Below, one piece after another: positions 46,622 through 54,926 of a stretch of DNA of 64,000 nucleotides. Each line of letters opens with the position of its first letter. The stretch's first letter is position 1. The notes beneath the pieces were generated by a model, which saw only the letters and a program-made list of their open reading frames with translations, searched no databases and was not told the DNA's origin. Origin of the DNA: Marseilla massiliensis (lineage in GTDB: Bacteria > Bacteroidota > Bacteroidia > Bacteroidales > Bacteroidaceae); assembly GCF_016899955.1 (NCBI RefSeq), contig NZ_JACJJL010000021.1, positions 1 through 64,000 of the forward strand, written 5' to 3'. Made by a program: the position numbers and the translations under genes.

Positions 46622-47644
46622 TCATCGCATGAGGAACGAAAAACGGTCCACATTCTTAAGGGCAATGCCCGCGCCCTTGGCCACGCTGTGCAACGGGTCT
46701 TCGGCAATATGGAACTTGATGCCTATCTTGTCGGCAAGGCGCTTGTCGAGACCGCGCAGCAATGCGCCGCCGCCGCTGAGGTAAATGCCGTTCTTGACGA
46801 TGTCGGCATACAGCTCGGGCGGTGTGTTCTCAAGGGCAGAGAGCACCGCATTCTCTATCTTTGCCACGGTCTTGTCGAGGCAGTGGGCTATCTCCTGATA
46901 GCACACCGGCACCTCCATGGGCAGGGCCGTGATGCGGTTGGGGCCGTGGACAACGTAATCCTCGGGAGCCTCCTCGCCCAGGTCGGTGAGCGCCGAGCCC
47001 ACATGAATCTTTATCCGCTCTGCCATGCGCTCGCTGACCTTAACGTTGTGCTGGCGGCTCATGTACTCCTGGATGTCGGCAGTGAGGTCGTCGCCGGCTA
47101 TGCGTATCGAGTTGTTGCTCACAATGCCGCCGAGCGATATCACTGCAATCTCGGTTGAGCCGCCTCCGATGTCGACAATCATGTTGCCTTCGGGCGCCTC
47201 TACGTCGATGCCTATGCCTATGGCAGCCGCCATGGGCTCGAAGATGAGGTAGACGTCGCGGCCGTCGGCGTGCTCGGCAGAGTCGCGCACGGCGCGCAGC
47301 TCAACCTCGGTTGAGCCCGAGGGCACGCCGATGACCATGCGGAGCGACGGCGAGAAGAGCCGGCTGCCCGTATGAACCATCTTTATAAGTCCGCGCATCA
47401 TCTGCTCACAAGCCGAGAAGTCGGCTATCACTCCGTCGCGCAACGGGCGGATGGTGCGTATGTTGTCGTGTGTCTTCTCATACATCATCTTGGCTTTCTC
47501 GCCCACGGCAATCATCTTGTCCGTGCGGCGGTCGAGCGCAACGACCGACGGTTCGTCGACCACAATCTTGTCGTCGCTGATGATGATAGTGTTAGCTGTG
47601 CCCAGGTCCATTGCTATTTCCTGGACGAAAGAAAAGAATCCCAT
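46622..47644 (-). CDS. mreB: Rod-shape-determining actin homologue MreB
   Basis: A 340-residue bacterial actin forming membrane-bound filaments that guide elongation. Nucleotide-binding motifs are IAMDLGTANTIII (phosphate 1), MIVDIGGGSTEIAVISLGG (phosphate 2) and YLSGGGALLRGLDKRLADKI (adenosine). Length matches the family (about 340-347). It follows purH by 39 bases and opens the elongasome part of the operon. Confidence 0.96.
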   Translation of the reverse strand: MGFFSFVQEIAMDLGTANTIIISDDKIVVDEPSVVALDRRTDKMIAVGEKAKMMYEKTHDNIRTIRPLRDGVIADFSACEQMMRGLIKMVHTGSRLFSPSLRMVIGVPSGSTEVELRAVRDSAEHADGRDVYLIFEPMAAAIGIGIDVEAPEGNMIVDIGGGSTEIAVISLGGIVSNNSIRIAGDDLTADIQEYMSRQHNVKVSERMAERIKIHVGSALTDLGEEAPEDYVVHGPNRITALPMEVPVCYQEIAHCLDKTVAKIENAVLSALENTPPELYADIVKNGIYLSGGGALLRGLDKRLADKIGIKFHIAEDPLHSVAKGAGIALKNVDRFSFLMR

Positions 47645-47683
47645 AAACCCTCCTTGATGCTTATATATGATTGATATGCGGGA

Positions 47684-48277
47684 TTAACGTGCGAACCAGT
47701 TGTGGATGGCCGTGTCGTAATGGCTGCTTACGCCAAAGGCACGCTCGGCAAACATCTTCCGGTCGGCCAGGTCGGTCTGTGCGCCTTTCTTGTTGAGTAT
47801 GTCAAGAAGCACGCCATACTCGGCCTTGCTCGGCACGATTACCACGTCTTTGAAATTCTTTGCACCGGCGCGGATGAGCGAGATGCCGCCTATGTCTATC
47901 TTCTCGATGATGTCGGCATCGCTTGCCCCACTGGCAACGGTGTCCTCAAACGGGTACAGGTCGACGATGACGAGATCTATCTCGGGTATCTCGTATTGGG
48001 CCATCTGGGCGCGGTCGCCTTCGTTGTCGCGGCGGGCAAGGATGCCGCCAAACACTTTCGGGTGGAGCGTCTTTACGCGCCCGCCGAGGATTGAGGGGTA
48101 TGTTGTAACGTCCTCTACCTTCTGGCAATCATAGCCAAGCGACTCAATGAAACTCTGCGTGCCCCCCGTCGAGAGGAATTTAACGCCTTCTGAATTGAGC
48201 TTACGCAAAAGCTCGTCAAGCCCATCCTTGTGAAACACCGAAACCAACGCGGTCTTAATCTTTTTTGTATCAGCCAT
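47684..48277 (-). CDS. purH: IMP cyclohydrolase, PurH N-terminal domain only
   Basis: A 197-residue protein covering precisely the MGS-like IMP cyclohydrolase domain of bifunctional PurH: KTALVSVFHKDGLDELLRKL, FLSTGGTQSFIESLGY, SILGGRVKTLHPKVFGGIL, and DLVIVDLYPFEDTV. It closes the ring of FAICAR to give IMP. The AICAR transformylase domain (about 310 further residues in typical PurH) is absent, and only 39 bases separate the stop from mreB, so it has not moved to another frame. Single-domain forms may occur in Prevotellaceae with the transformylase encoded elsewhere; none is in this window. Position before mreB is the usual one in Bacteroidales. Confidence 0.87.
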   Translation of the reverse strand: MADTKKIKTALVSVFHKDGLDELLRKLNSEGVKFLSTGGTQSFIESLGYDCQKVEDVTTYPSILGGRVKTLHPKVFGGILARRDNEGDRAQMAQYEIPEIDLVIVDLYPFEDTVASGASDADIIEKIDIGGISLIRAGAKNFKDVVIVPSKAEYGVLLDILNKKGAQTDLADRKMFAERAFGVSSHYDTAIHNWFAR

Positions 48278-48311
48278 AAATCGAAATATAACGTTATATA
48301 TAATCAGGCTG

Positions 48312-48342
48312 CAAAGTTACTAAAAAGGAAGTGACTAAGCAA
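48312..48342 (-). promoter_or_regulatory. Promoter of the purH-mreBCD-mrdA-rodA operon
   Basis: On the minus strand TAACTTTG (48312-48319) matches the -7 consensus TAnnTTTG, and a GTTGC (48339-48343) about 20 bases upstream supplies a partial -33 TTG. The -7 box lies 35 bases before the purH ATG. Confidence 0.6.
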
Positions 48343-49033
48343 CACTTTTACGGCGAAAAATGTTTTTGGGCGCCAACCTATTGCGCACATGGCTGCATTA
48401 CGCCTGCCCCGGCGCTTCTCATAGCGACAAACAGCATGGCAACGTGGAACAACCGCAAAGCAATGTGGTGGCGCAATGCTCGCGGCGATGCAGGGTGAAA
48501 TGCAAAACGGGCGGCACACAGACTTTTGTCGCGACACGACGTTACAGACTGCAAAACAGCGCGTTTACCAGTGCCATAGGCCCGGGCGGCGATATAGGGC
48601 CGCGCATGTGGCCGCACTGTTGCCACTCTGCAAAGAAACGCCGCCACAAGGGCCGCCAACAATTCGGGCAAACACCAACCGGCCCAAACGCTCAGGCCAA
48701 GACTTTGCCCAACCGATTTGCGCAAATGCTACAGGCATTAACCGGGGACGACTGGCCTTTGCCCTGGCGGTGCAGGCGGCGCTCGGGCAATTCCAAACGA
48801 GTTTGATTGCCGCTCGCTGGCACTGTCTTTGGATAAAACAGGCGGCGCTCGGGCAATTCCAAACGAGTTTGATTGCCGCTCGCTGGCACTGTTTTTGGAT
48901 AAAACAGGCGGCGCTCGGGCAATTCCAAACGAGTTTGATTGCCGCTCGCTGGCACTGTTTTTGCAATGGGGATGGCGCATGGCTTCATTTTGTGAAGCCG
49001 AAACTATTGGCAAACATACAAGTAAACAAAAGC
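48343..49033. other. Intergenic region between purH and GrpB gene
   Basis: Nearly 700 bases without a supported gene. It contains three tandem 66-bp repeats (48775-48963) directly before the GrpB-family gene. A frame runs open through the whole region into the GrpB gene, but it has the composition of noise and lacks GrpB-family residues, so it is not taken as an N-terminal extension. Confidence 0.45.
48775..48963. repeat. Three tandem copies of a 66-bp repeat
   Basis: Units 48775-48840, 48841-48906 and 48907-48963 (the last lacks its final 9 bases) differ at one position only (C/T in the CACTGT[C/T]TTTGG stretch). Each unit contains an imperfect palindrome, GGCAATTCCAAAC with GTTTGATTGCC, able to form a stem with an internal 2-base bulge. 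The unit length is a multiple of three and keeps both strands open over long frames. It ends about 70 bases before the GrpB-family start codon. Confidence 0.85.
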
Positions 49034-49585
49034 ATGGCATCAAAAGATTATCTGGAAAAAGTGACGATTGGGGAATTGGAAAAGCCCCACGGCAAGATTG
49101 TGTTGCAAGAATATGACGCACGGTGGCAGGATATGTTCGACCGGGAAAAAGCCAAGATTGACCGCGCACTGGCCGGAACACGGCACACGGTGGAACACGT
49201 TGGGTCGACCTCGGTGACGGGCCTTTGCGCCAAACCGATAATAGACATACTGCTCACAGTGGAAGACTCCGGCAACGAAAGTATGTATGTCGGGGCATTG
49301 GAGGCCGAAGGGTACAGGCTGAGGGTGAGGGAACCGGAGTGGCACGCCCACCGCATGCTGAAAGGGAAAGGGCCCGAAGTAAACCTTCACGTGTTTTCGG
49401 AAGGGTGCGCAGAGGCCAAGAGGATGTTGGACTTCCGCGACCGTCTGAGAACCGACGATGCCGACCGGCAACTGTATGCAGCTACGAAAAGGGCGCTGGC
49501 GGAAAAAAACTGGGAGTGCATTCAGGACTATGCCGACGCAAAATCGGCCGTAGTGGCGGAAATACTAAGTCACACCGAACGGTGA
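49034..49585 (+). CDS. GrpB/UPF0157 family protein
   Basis: A 183-residue member of the GrpB family, nucleotidyltransferase-fold proteins related to CoaE-linked domains and aminoglycoside nucleotidyltransferases. Visible: VLQEYDARWQDMFDREKAKI, VEHVGSTSVTGLCAKPIIDILL (with the family GST-x-V-x-G-x-x-x-KPIID core), NLHVFSEGCAEAKRMLDFRDRLR and a C-terminal AYADAKSAVV-like helix. The start at 49034 (MASKDYLEKVT) is the first with a protein-like context. Its biochemical activity is unknown. It stands alone, convergent with a beta-barrel gene. Confidence 0.87.
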   Translation: MASKDYLEKVTIGELEKPHGKIVLQEYDARWQDMFDREKAKIDRALAGTRHTVEHVGSTSVTGLCAKPIIDILLTVEDSGNESMYVGALEAEGYRLRVREPEWHAHRMLKGKGPEVNLHVFSEGCAEAKRMLDFRDRLRTDDADRQLYAATKRALAEKNWECIQDYADAKSAVVAEILSHTER

Positions 49586-49737
49586 ACGGGGCGGCCGAAA
49601 GGCCCAAGGCTGAGGACAACAAGAAAACACGTACGGGGCGCAGGGCGCCGACCACGGCAACAAACGCGCGGCAGCCACCTGCTGATGGCCGCCGCGCAAA
49701 CCCACGCCTGCAATACGGCTGGTGGCCTGGCTAACGT

Positions 49738-50598
49738 TCAGATGCGCACACCGAGGCCAAAGGCCAGCTGGTAGCACTTTGGGGCTGAGGCTGTCTTCAG
49801 CAGCGGTGTGAGGGCCGCACGCCCGTAAACCACTACATACCGATAGCCCATGCGCAACTCGAGGTTGAGTCCGAGCGGGTTGATGTTTGTGTCGGAGGTC
49901 TCGGTGCGTTTCTCGTCGCCTACGTAATAGCGCGAATGGTCCTTCCAGCGCATCTCGACCGAGGGGCCCAGCGCCACGAACAGGTCGTCGCCGCCGGTAC
50001 GGCTTTGCCACTCTATCATGAGCGGTATGCGCATATAGCCATAGCTGATGTAGCTTTTCCTCACGTCGCCATCGTCGACAAGGCGCATCGATGTGGCTCC
50101 GTCGGTAGTAGATAGCACGTAGTTGCCCTGGAAATGATGGTGCACGCGCCCCATCTGGCAGGCCGACGTGAGTGCCAGTCCCGACGTCAGCCGACAAGCC
50201 ATGGTGGCGCAGGTGATGCCCCACTCCCACGACTTTGAGTCGCGTGTGTGCATGGCTGGATTTCCCCCGGTTGAGAAAGCCGACCGCTGCAGGGTGTTGA
50301 AGCCCATGAAAAACAACGGGTAATGCGCCTTGGGGCTACGCTTTTTTCTGCCAACGGTTTGCGGGATGAAAGGCGAAGAGATGTATACCCGCTCTATCTC
50401 CTGCCCGTCAACATAAGATGTCTCGTAGGTTCGGGTGAGCCTTGAGTTGTCGGTGGAATAAACGCTCACGCGGGTATGACCGGCCGAGTCGGTCAAGACG
50501 ATGCGCTTGCCGCTGACGGTGAAGGTGGTGTCGACGGGCGAAGCGGCCTTTGCAGTCATGGCTGCAGTGGCGGCAATGGCCATAAGTAACGTTTTCAT
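49738..50598 (-). CDS. Outer-membrane beta-barrel-like protein
   Basis: An exported protein of 286 residues when started at 50598 (MKTLLMAIAATAAMTAKAAS, signal peptide). The second half has alternating strands such as SGLALTSACQMGR, YGYMRIPLMIEWQ, DDLFVALGPSVEMRW and LELRMGYRYVVVYGRAAL, and the protein ends in a terminal strand with hydrophobic residues (YQLAFGLGVRI), as in PorT/OmpW-like small barrels. It is the last gene of the sigma-factor group, 294 bases after the preceding gene, so it could have its own promoter. Confidence 0.65.
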   Translation of the reverse strand: MKTLLMAIAATAAMTAKAASPVDTTFTVSGKRIVLTDSAGHTRVSVYSTDNSRLTRTYETSYVDGQEIERVYISSPFIPQTVGRKKRSPKAHYPLFFMGFNTLQRSAFSTGGNPAMHTRDSKSWEWGITCATMACRLTSGLALTSACQMGRVHHHFQGNYVLSTTDGATSMRLVDDGDVRKSYISYGYMRIPLMIEWQSRTGGDDLFVALGPSVEMRWKDHSRYYVGDEKRTETSDTNINPLGLNLELRMGYRYVVVYGRAALTPLLKTASAPKCYQLAFGLGVRI

Positions 50599-50891
50599 AT
50601 CGCTTGTTTTTTTTAGTTCATATGGTGTGAATCTATCAATCAATTGTGGGTGCCGCAAGGCAGACTGTTGCCGCGGCATCGGCTTCTGTCTTTATCTAAC
50701 GACGGCAATTTAGGTCCGGCGCCCTACCGTAACGTTGTTGCCGGGTCCGAGGCCGGGGGCTGGCTGCTGACGGGCGGCAGCCCTTCTGCCGTTGACAGGA
50801 TGCCGGAGAATGGCGCTCCGGCCCGGAAGCGGACGGCCGTCTACGGCACCGCCGCCACAGCAGGGCCCACGTCGAGGCGTGGCGGCAGCGG

Positions 50892-51380
50892 TCAGCGGCG
50901 CGAGAAACATAGTTTCATAATGTCGTCGGGCGACAGTCGCCCCTCAATGTATATCACTGCGCCATTGCCCTTGCCCGCATCGACAAAGAGCACATAGCGA
51001 TTGCGTCCTCCCGAGAGCGGGGGCATCATGTAGTAGCCGCTGACCACCTTGCCGCTCTCAACCACCTCGCGTATTTTCGACGCCCGGCGGCGGTCGGCCT
51101 CAAGGTAAGGCTCGATGGCTGTGCCCAACCTCTCGTAAGTGAGGCTCTTGTATATGTCGAGGCGATGGCCGCCGAGCTTGGCGTCGTGCATCTCGACCAT
51201 GGTGCATCCTTTTGCACGGCCAAAACGGCTGAACACTTCGTCAACGGCCAGCCCCCTCTGGGCTGTTGCCGTCGCGACCGACAGCAGCCACGCAACCGCA
51301 ACAAGAACGCCCAGGCGCAAGGCAACCGTGGCGGCAGACGAGAGCCCGCGGGCACTATGGCTGTTTGTTGTAATCATCAT
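50892..51380 (-). CDS. Exported protein of sigma-factor operon (DUF6108-like)
   Basis: A 162-residue protein with a signal anchor (VALRLGVLVAVAWLLSVATATAQ). The mature domain begins GLAVDEVFSRFGRAKGCTMVEMHD and ends with GAVIYIEGRLSPDDIMKLCF. This pattern recalls a Bacteroidales family of unknown function that accompanies ECF sigma genes (DUF6108, from memory, not checked). It starts 11 bases after the probable anti-sigma gene, so it shares that transcript. Confidence 0.6.
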   Translation of the reverse strand: MMITTNSHSARGLSSAATVALRLGVLVAVAWLLSVATATAQRGLAVDEVFSRFGRAKGCTMVEMHDAKLGGHRLDIYKSLTYERLGTAIEPYLEADRRRASKIREVVESGKVVSGYYMMPPLSGGRNRYVLFVDAGKGNGAVIYIEGRLSPDDIMKLCFSRR

Positions 51381-51391
51381 AATGAAAGGTT

Positions 51392-51865
51392 TTAGCGTTG
51401 TTGTTGTTCACCATCCGCCCCCACAGGGGCACAGGGAGCGGCGCGCATCATGTCGATAGCGCCAAATGTGTCGTAATCGTCGGAAGCAACTATCCTCAAG
51501 GCCCGCATGGCCTCACGGCGCACCACGTCGGGGTCGGTGACCACCCTGCCGTCGATGACGGCGTAACTCTGCGGGGTGGGCGGCGACGTGAGCACAACCA
51601 CGGCCACGACAGTGGCTGCAGCCGCAGCAGCAGCGCCCACCCAGGCCGCAAGGCGAAGCCTCGAGTGATGCCGGCGGTGGCCTGTGGCACGTGCGCGCCC
51701 GGCCGCCACATAGGCAAACATTGCCCGGCAGGCACGTAGGTCGGCAGGCAGGCTGCCGCCCGCATCGTCAAGCAGCCGGGCGAGCTGTCGCTCTTCGGCA
51801 GCGGTGGTGAGCCCATCCATATACTTGTCTGCCAGCTCCCTTATGTATTCTTCGTTCTCCATCAT
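51392..51865 (-). CDS. Probable membrane anti-sigma factor (DUF5056-like)
   Basis: A 157-residue protein. An N-terminal cytoplasmic region (ENEEYIRELADKYMDGLTTAAEE, about 1-55) has the look of an anti-sigma zinc-less helical domain. One TM (LAAWVGAAAAAAATVVAVVVL, about 78-98) and a ~55-residue external tail ending in a DDYDTFGAIDMM segment follow. The start at 51865 is preferred; a GTG at 51904 overlapping the sigma stop would add 13 residues of poor quality. Position immediately after the sigma gene supports the role. Confidence 0.65.
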   Translation of the reverse strand: MMENEEYIRELADKYMDGLTTAAEERQLARLLDDAGGSLPADLRACRAMFAYVAAGRARATGHRRHHSRLRLAAWVGAAAAAAATVVAVVVLTSPPTPQSYAVIDGRVVTDPDVVRREAMRALRIVASDDYDTFGAIDMMRAAPCAPVGADGEQQQR

Positions 51866-51900
51866 AATATTGTTTTGCGTTTGCATGTGTTGCATGCAGG

Positions 51901-52404
51901 TCACGGTCGCGACGTGATGCGCATAAACTCATCGCGTATCTTGCGTCGGGCCCGCGACAGGTTCTGGCGCAGGGCCTCGGCAGTGCAACCGGTTACGAGC
52001 ATTATGTCTGCCGCATCATAGCCCTCTATCTCTTTCATGCGGAACACGGTGCGCTGCAACGACGGCAACCTGTCGACGATGGCGGATATCAAGGCAACAT
52101 CGTCGTGCAGTTCCATGTCGTATGGCGCCACGGCACGGGCCGCCTCGGGCAACTCTCGTCCGCGTTCCAGCGCTGCATGACGGCGGCTGTCGCAGTATTT
52201 GTTGCGCATGACGGTAACGGCCAGCCCTATCAGGCTTTCATACCGTGAGAGCGACGAACGCATGGCCCACAGCGCAAGCAACGCTTCCTGCACCAAGTCT
52301 TCGGCGCGGTCGTCGTCACCGGCTATGCCTCGCGCCGCCACCTTCAGGCGGGCCCGCATCGGGGTCATGATTCTGTTGAACTCTTCGGGTGTCATGATGT
52401 GCAT
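51901..52404 (-). CDS. ECF-type RNA polymerase sigma factor
   Basis: A 167-residue sigma-70 family group IV factor. Region 2 contains DDDRAEDLVQEALLALWAM and YESLIGLAVTVMRNKYCD; region 4 contains LPSLQRTVFRMKEIEGYDAADIM and the helix-turn-helix TGCTAEALRQNLSRARRKIRD. The start at 52404 is chosen (52395 is also possible); an in-frame ATG at 52482 would add an unlikely Cys-rich extension. It leads an operon with the probable anti-sigma factor and the DUF6108-like protein. Confidence 0.88.
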   Translation of the reverse strand: MHIMTPEEFNRIMTPMRARLKVAARGIAGDDDRAEDLVQEALLALWAMRSSLSRYESLIGLAVTVMRNKYCDSRRHAALERGRELPEAARAVAPYDMELHDDVALISAIVDRLPSLQRTVFRMKEIEGYDAADIMLVTGCTAEALRQNLSRARRKIRDEFMRITSRP

Positions 52405-52585
52405 ACATTTAATTGACGTTTGAACGCCATTTTTGTGACATCCGAAACATGTTTTATTTATCAAGCAAGCATCTGTTTTCATGCCGAAAACGGTAATAAC
52501 AACGAAAAGTGAACATTAATATCCAAAAACAGCCCAAACCCTTTGAGGCAGTCGGCAGGCGCACACCGACGTTAACTATTTTAAG

Positions 52586-52760
52586 TTAAAGGCAACGGCA
52601 ACGGCCCTTACAGTTAACCACCTGCCTTACAGCGGGTTGCAATACGTGCCGTTTTGAATGGCAGGATGCGCCGTTCATCATGCTGAAACAGGCCATATCA
52701 TTGGGCAGAACTTGCCGTTTGGCGTCGCAACATGGCATATGGTGGAAGACAATGAATCTA
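52586..52760 (-). repeat. Dispersed intergenic hairpin repeat, degenerate copy C
   Basis: On the minus strand it shares the words of copies A and B: GGCCTGTTTCAGCATGAT, then GCCATTCAAAACGGCACG followed by TATTGCAA. No perfect stem is left, so it is older or more diverged. It lies downstream of the TPR gene on the minus strand, now separated from it by the palindromic element. Confidence 0.4.
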
Positions 52761-52798
52761 AGGGATGTTGGTAGCTGCATATTTGCAAGCATGCACAA

Positions 52799-53122
52799 TT
52801 AGCGGGTATTAAGTAAGTGTTCAATATTAATTGCCATCAAATTGTGCGCTATTTCGGAGATGCATGCCAAAGTCTGAAGAGAGAGCGTAGCGGGCTACGC
52901 CACCGATGAGACATTGGTATGCGGCCCGAAATAGCGCACAAGATGGTGGCAAAGATGTGGAAGACACCTGCAAGGGCAATTGTATCGGTTAATTTTGGAC
53001 AGCTACTTAATAAAAAATCAAATGGATTTCCGCATTCTGCCAGATGCGAGCGGTTAGCAGGGGTAAGAAGAAGACACCAATCGATGTGCCCGCTGATGTT
53101 GTTGGCTGAGATTACCCGCTAA
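52799..53122. mobile_element. Nested palindromic MITE-like element
   Basis: Three nested inverted repeats share roughly one centre. Outer ends TTAGCGGGTA (52799-52808) and TACCCGCTAA (53113-53122) are perfect. A second pair, 52807-52830 and 52989-53012, matches at 20 of 24 positions. A third, 52832-52857 and 52926-52951, matches at 23 of 26, with a perfect 16-base core TTGTGCGCTATTTCGG. The centre adds GCATGCCAAAGTCT/AGACATTGGTATGC (12 of 14) and a GCGTAG-CGGG-CTACGC stem. It encodes no protein. A non-autonomous transposon or a very large structured RNA are the alternatives; no clear target-site duplication was seen. Confidence 0.5.
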
Positions 53123-53288
53123 GCCGTTGTCACCTAACTACGGGCGGCCGTGATGAAACCTTACTCCCGGCAGATACATACAAGTGATTGCCAACTTGCG
53201 GATTTCAATGAAAAACAATGCCTTACCCCAATAAACAGGAACGGCCATTTGACAGAAACCGGCAACGGCACAAAGACCACAACGCAAA

Positions 53289-53319
53289 ATCTCCCGCTGC
53301 GCAATGCACAACGGGAGAT
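53289..53319 (-). terminator. Terminator of the exb-ton-TPR operon
   Basis: Arms ATCTCCCG (53289-53296) and CGGGAGAT (53312-53319), with a partly paired TGC/GCA loop, are followed on the minus strand by TTTTGCGTT. It lies about 75 bases after the stop codon of the TPR gene. Confidence 0.65.
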
Positions 53320-53392
53320 CAGCATAACTAATAACCGTCGGTCAAACGGCATCCTATAGATGCCAAAGTGACGATTTATCTTTATCGGTTTG

Positions 53393-54817
53393 TTACTTTG
53401 TGGTAAGGGTCAGGGCCTGCCTGGCAATCTCGTTCTCAGGATCGATGGCGAGAATCTTGTTCCAATATGATGTTGAAGTGGCCTTGTCTTCCTTCAGCAG
53501 ATAGTAGTATCCAAGGTAACGATAGCACTCAACGAGACGTGCGTTGTCGGAAGCCGACTTCTCGGCACGCGGCTCAATCATGCCCATTACCTTCTCATAA
53601 TATGGCTTGGCAAGACCTTCCTTTGTCTCGGGGTCCATGTATGAGTTTACACGGGCACGCATGAATGTAACATACTCGAGGGCATCGGGATACTTCTTCT
53701 CCATGTCTACATACACCTGCTCGGCCTTCTTGAACATGTCGAGGCGAGCTGTATCAGACAGGGTGTCGGCATACTGGATGTAAATCTGGGCCAGGGCAGC
53801 GGCATCATTGGCCGACGCATTGCCCAGAGTGGTCAGATAATCCTGGTAGTACTTGATGGCGTTAGAGTAGTCTTCCTTAGCCAGATAGCAATCAGAGAGC
53901 TGCTTGATTACTCCGGCGCGCTTCTCGTTGTTGTCTATCTTCTGCTCAAGGGCCTTCTGGTACATGGCTACAGCCTTGTCGTACTCTTTGTTGCCGTTGT
54001 ATGCATTGCCGTAGTAAGTGTAGTCGTAATATGAGAACTTGGCGCTGTCAGACTTGTTGAAAAGCGCGTCGGCATAGTTCAATGCGCTGGGATAGTCCTC
54101 CATGTCGGTGCAGTTGAAGAAAGCCAGGCGGTTGAAGGCGGCGTCACGCGGCAACTTGGTCAGGCCGAACTTGGCTATCTCGAGGCTCTCGGAGTATTTC
54201 TGGCCGAAGTACAATGCCATGGCATACTCGGTGAGCTCTTTCTCTGTGAGCTTGTTTCTGTCGGCCTTGGCATAGCTCTCGGCAGCCTTGTCAAACTCGT
54301 TTGAGATGTAATATATGTGACCAATCATTCCATCAACTACCACATCTGGGCGCTGTGCGCGCAACTCCTCAAGACGGCCTACAGCCTCCGTAGGACTGAT
54401 TTTGCGGTAAACGCTGGCATACTTGTAGTATCCTTCGGGATCCTTCGGGTCGAAATAAATGGCCTGGTTGTAATAACCGGCAGCAGCACCACCGTCGTTG
54501 TTGAGAGCGGCGATGTCTCCCTGGAGGATAAACGCAGGAGCATACTTCTTGTTTGCCTTAAGGGCGTACTCCACGTACTGTGTTGCGTTGACAGTATCCT
54601 TGATGTCGAGGAAAGCCCTTCCCATGGCAACAAGAACGTCTTCGTTCTTCTTGTTCTTCTTGTAAACGGCCTTTACCTGGTCTTCCAAGTCGGCAGGCTT
54701 GCTCTTGATTACTTTCGTTATTGCATCGATAGTGGCTTTGTTATCGTCTTGAGCCATTGCAGGCACTGAAAGCGCCAGCATAAAAGATCCAATTAATAAA
54801 TACTTCAAACTCTTCAT
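53393..54817 (-). CDS. Periplasmic tetratricopeptide-repeat protein
   Basis: A 474-residue exported protein with signal peptide (LLIGSFMLALSVPAMAQ). TPR units recur across the whole length: AQYVEYALKANKKYAPAFILQGD, AAGYYNQAIYFDPKDPEGYYKYA, DKAVAMYQKALEQKIDN, NAIKYYQDYLTTLG and TSTSYWNKILAIDPENEIARQAL. It is the final gene of the exbB-exbD-exbD-tonB operon and probably a scaffold for the TonB machinery or outer-membrane partners. No catalytic domain is visible. Confidence 0.87.
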   Translation of the reverse strand: MKSLKYLLIGSFMLALSVPAMAQDDNKATIDAITKVIKSKPADLEDQVKAVYKKNKKNEDVLVAMGRAFLDIKDTVNATQYVEYALKANKKYAPAFILQGDIAALNNDGGAAAGYYNQAIYFDPKDPEGYYKYASVYRKISPTEAVGRLEELRAQRPDVVVDGMIGHIYYISNEFDKAAESYAKADRNKLTEKELTEYAMALYFGQKYSESLEIAKFGLTKLPRDAAFNRLAFFNCTDMEDYPSALNYADALFNKSDSAKFSYYDYTYYGNAYNGNKEYDKAVAMYQKALEQKIDNNEKRAGVIKQLSDCYLAKEDYSNAIKYYQDYLTTLGNASANDAAALAQIYIQYADTLSDTARLDMFKKAEQVYVDMEKKYPDALEYVTFMRARVNSYMDPETKEGLAKPYYEKVMGMIEPRAEKSASDNARLVECYRYLGYYYLLKEDKATSTSYWNKILAIDPENEIARQALTLTTK

Positions 54818-54926
54818 ATTAACCTTAAATTGCTTAAATTCCTTTCGATAATTCTAGTCGATAATTCTAGTAGTCAAAGCCCAAGGATGCCCCGGGCTAA
54901 TAGATTTCACATCATAACGCATGCCG

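Larger units (their letters stand above)
52405..53392. other. Repeat-rich intergenic region upstream of the sigma gene
   Basis: Nearly 1 kb without a supported gene. In order on the + strand: a weak copy C of the dispersed hairpin repeat (52586-52760), a nested palindromic element (52799-53122), about 160 bases of AT-rich sequence, and a terminator for the TonB operon (53289-53319). No clear promoter for the sigma gene was found. Confidence 0.5.

Noticed and set aside
48775..48963. Repeat array considered as a CRISPR
   Set aside because: Units of 66 bp are directly adjacent with no variable spacers and no cas genes nearby.
48476..49033. N-terminal extension of the GrpB-family protein through the 66-bp repeats
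   Set aside because: The family starts near residue 20 of the shorter product; the extension is low-complexity and repeats a 22-codon unit three times.
52919..53122. Protein gene of 67 codons inside the palindromic element
   Set aside because: The frame runs across inverted-repeat arms and has no family motif.
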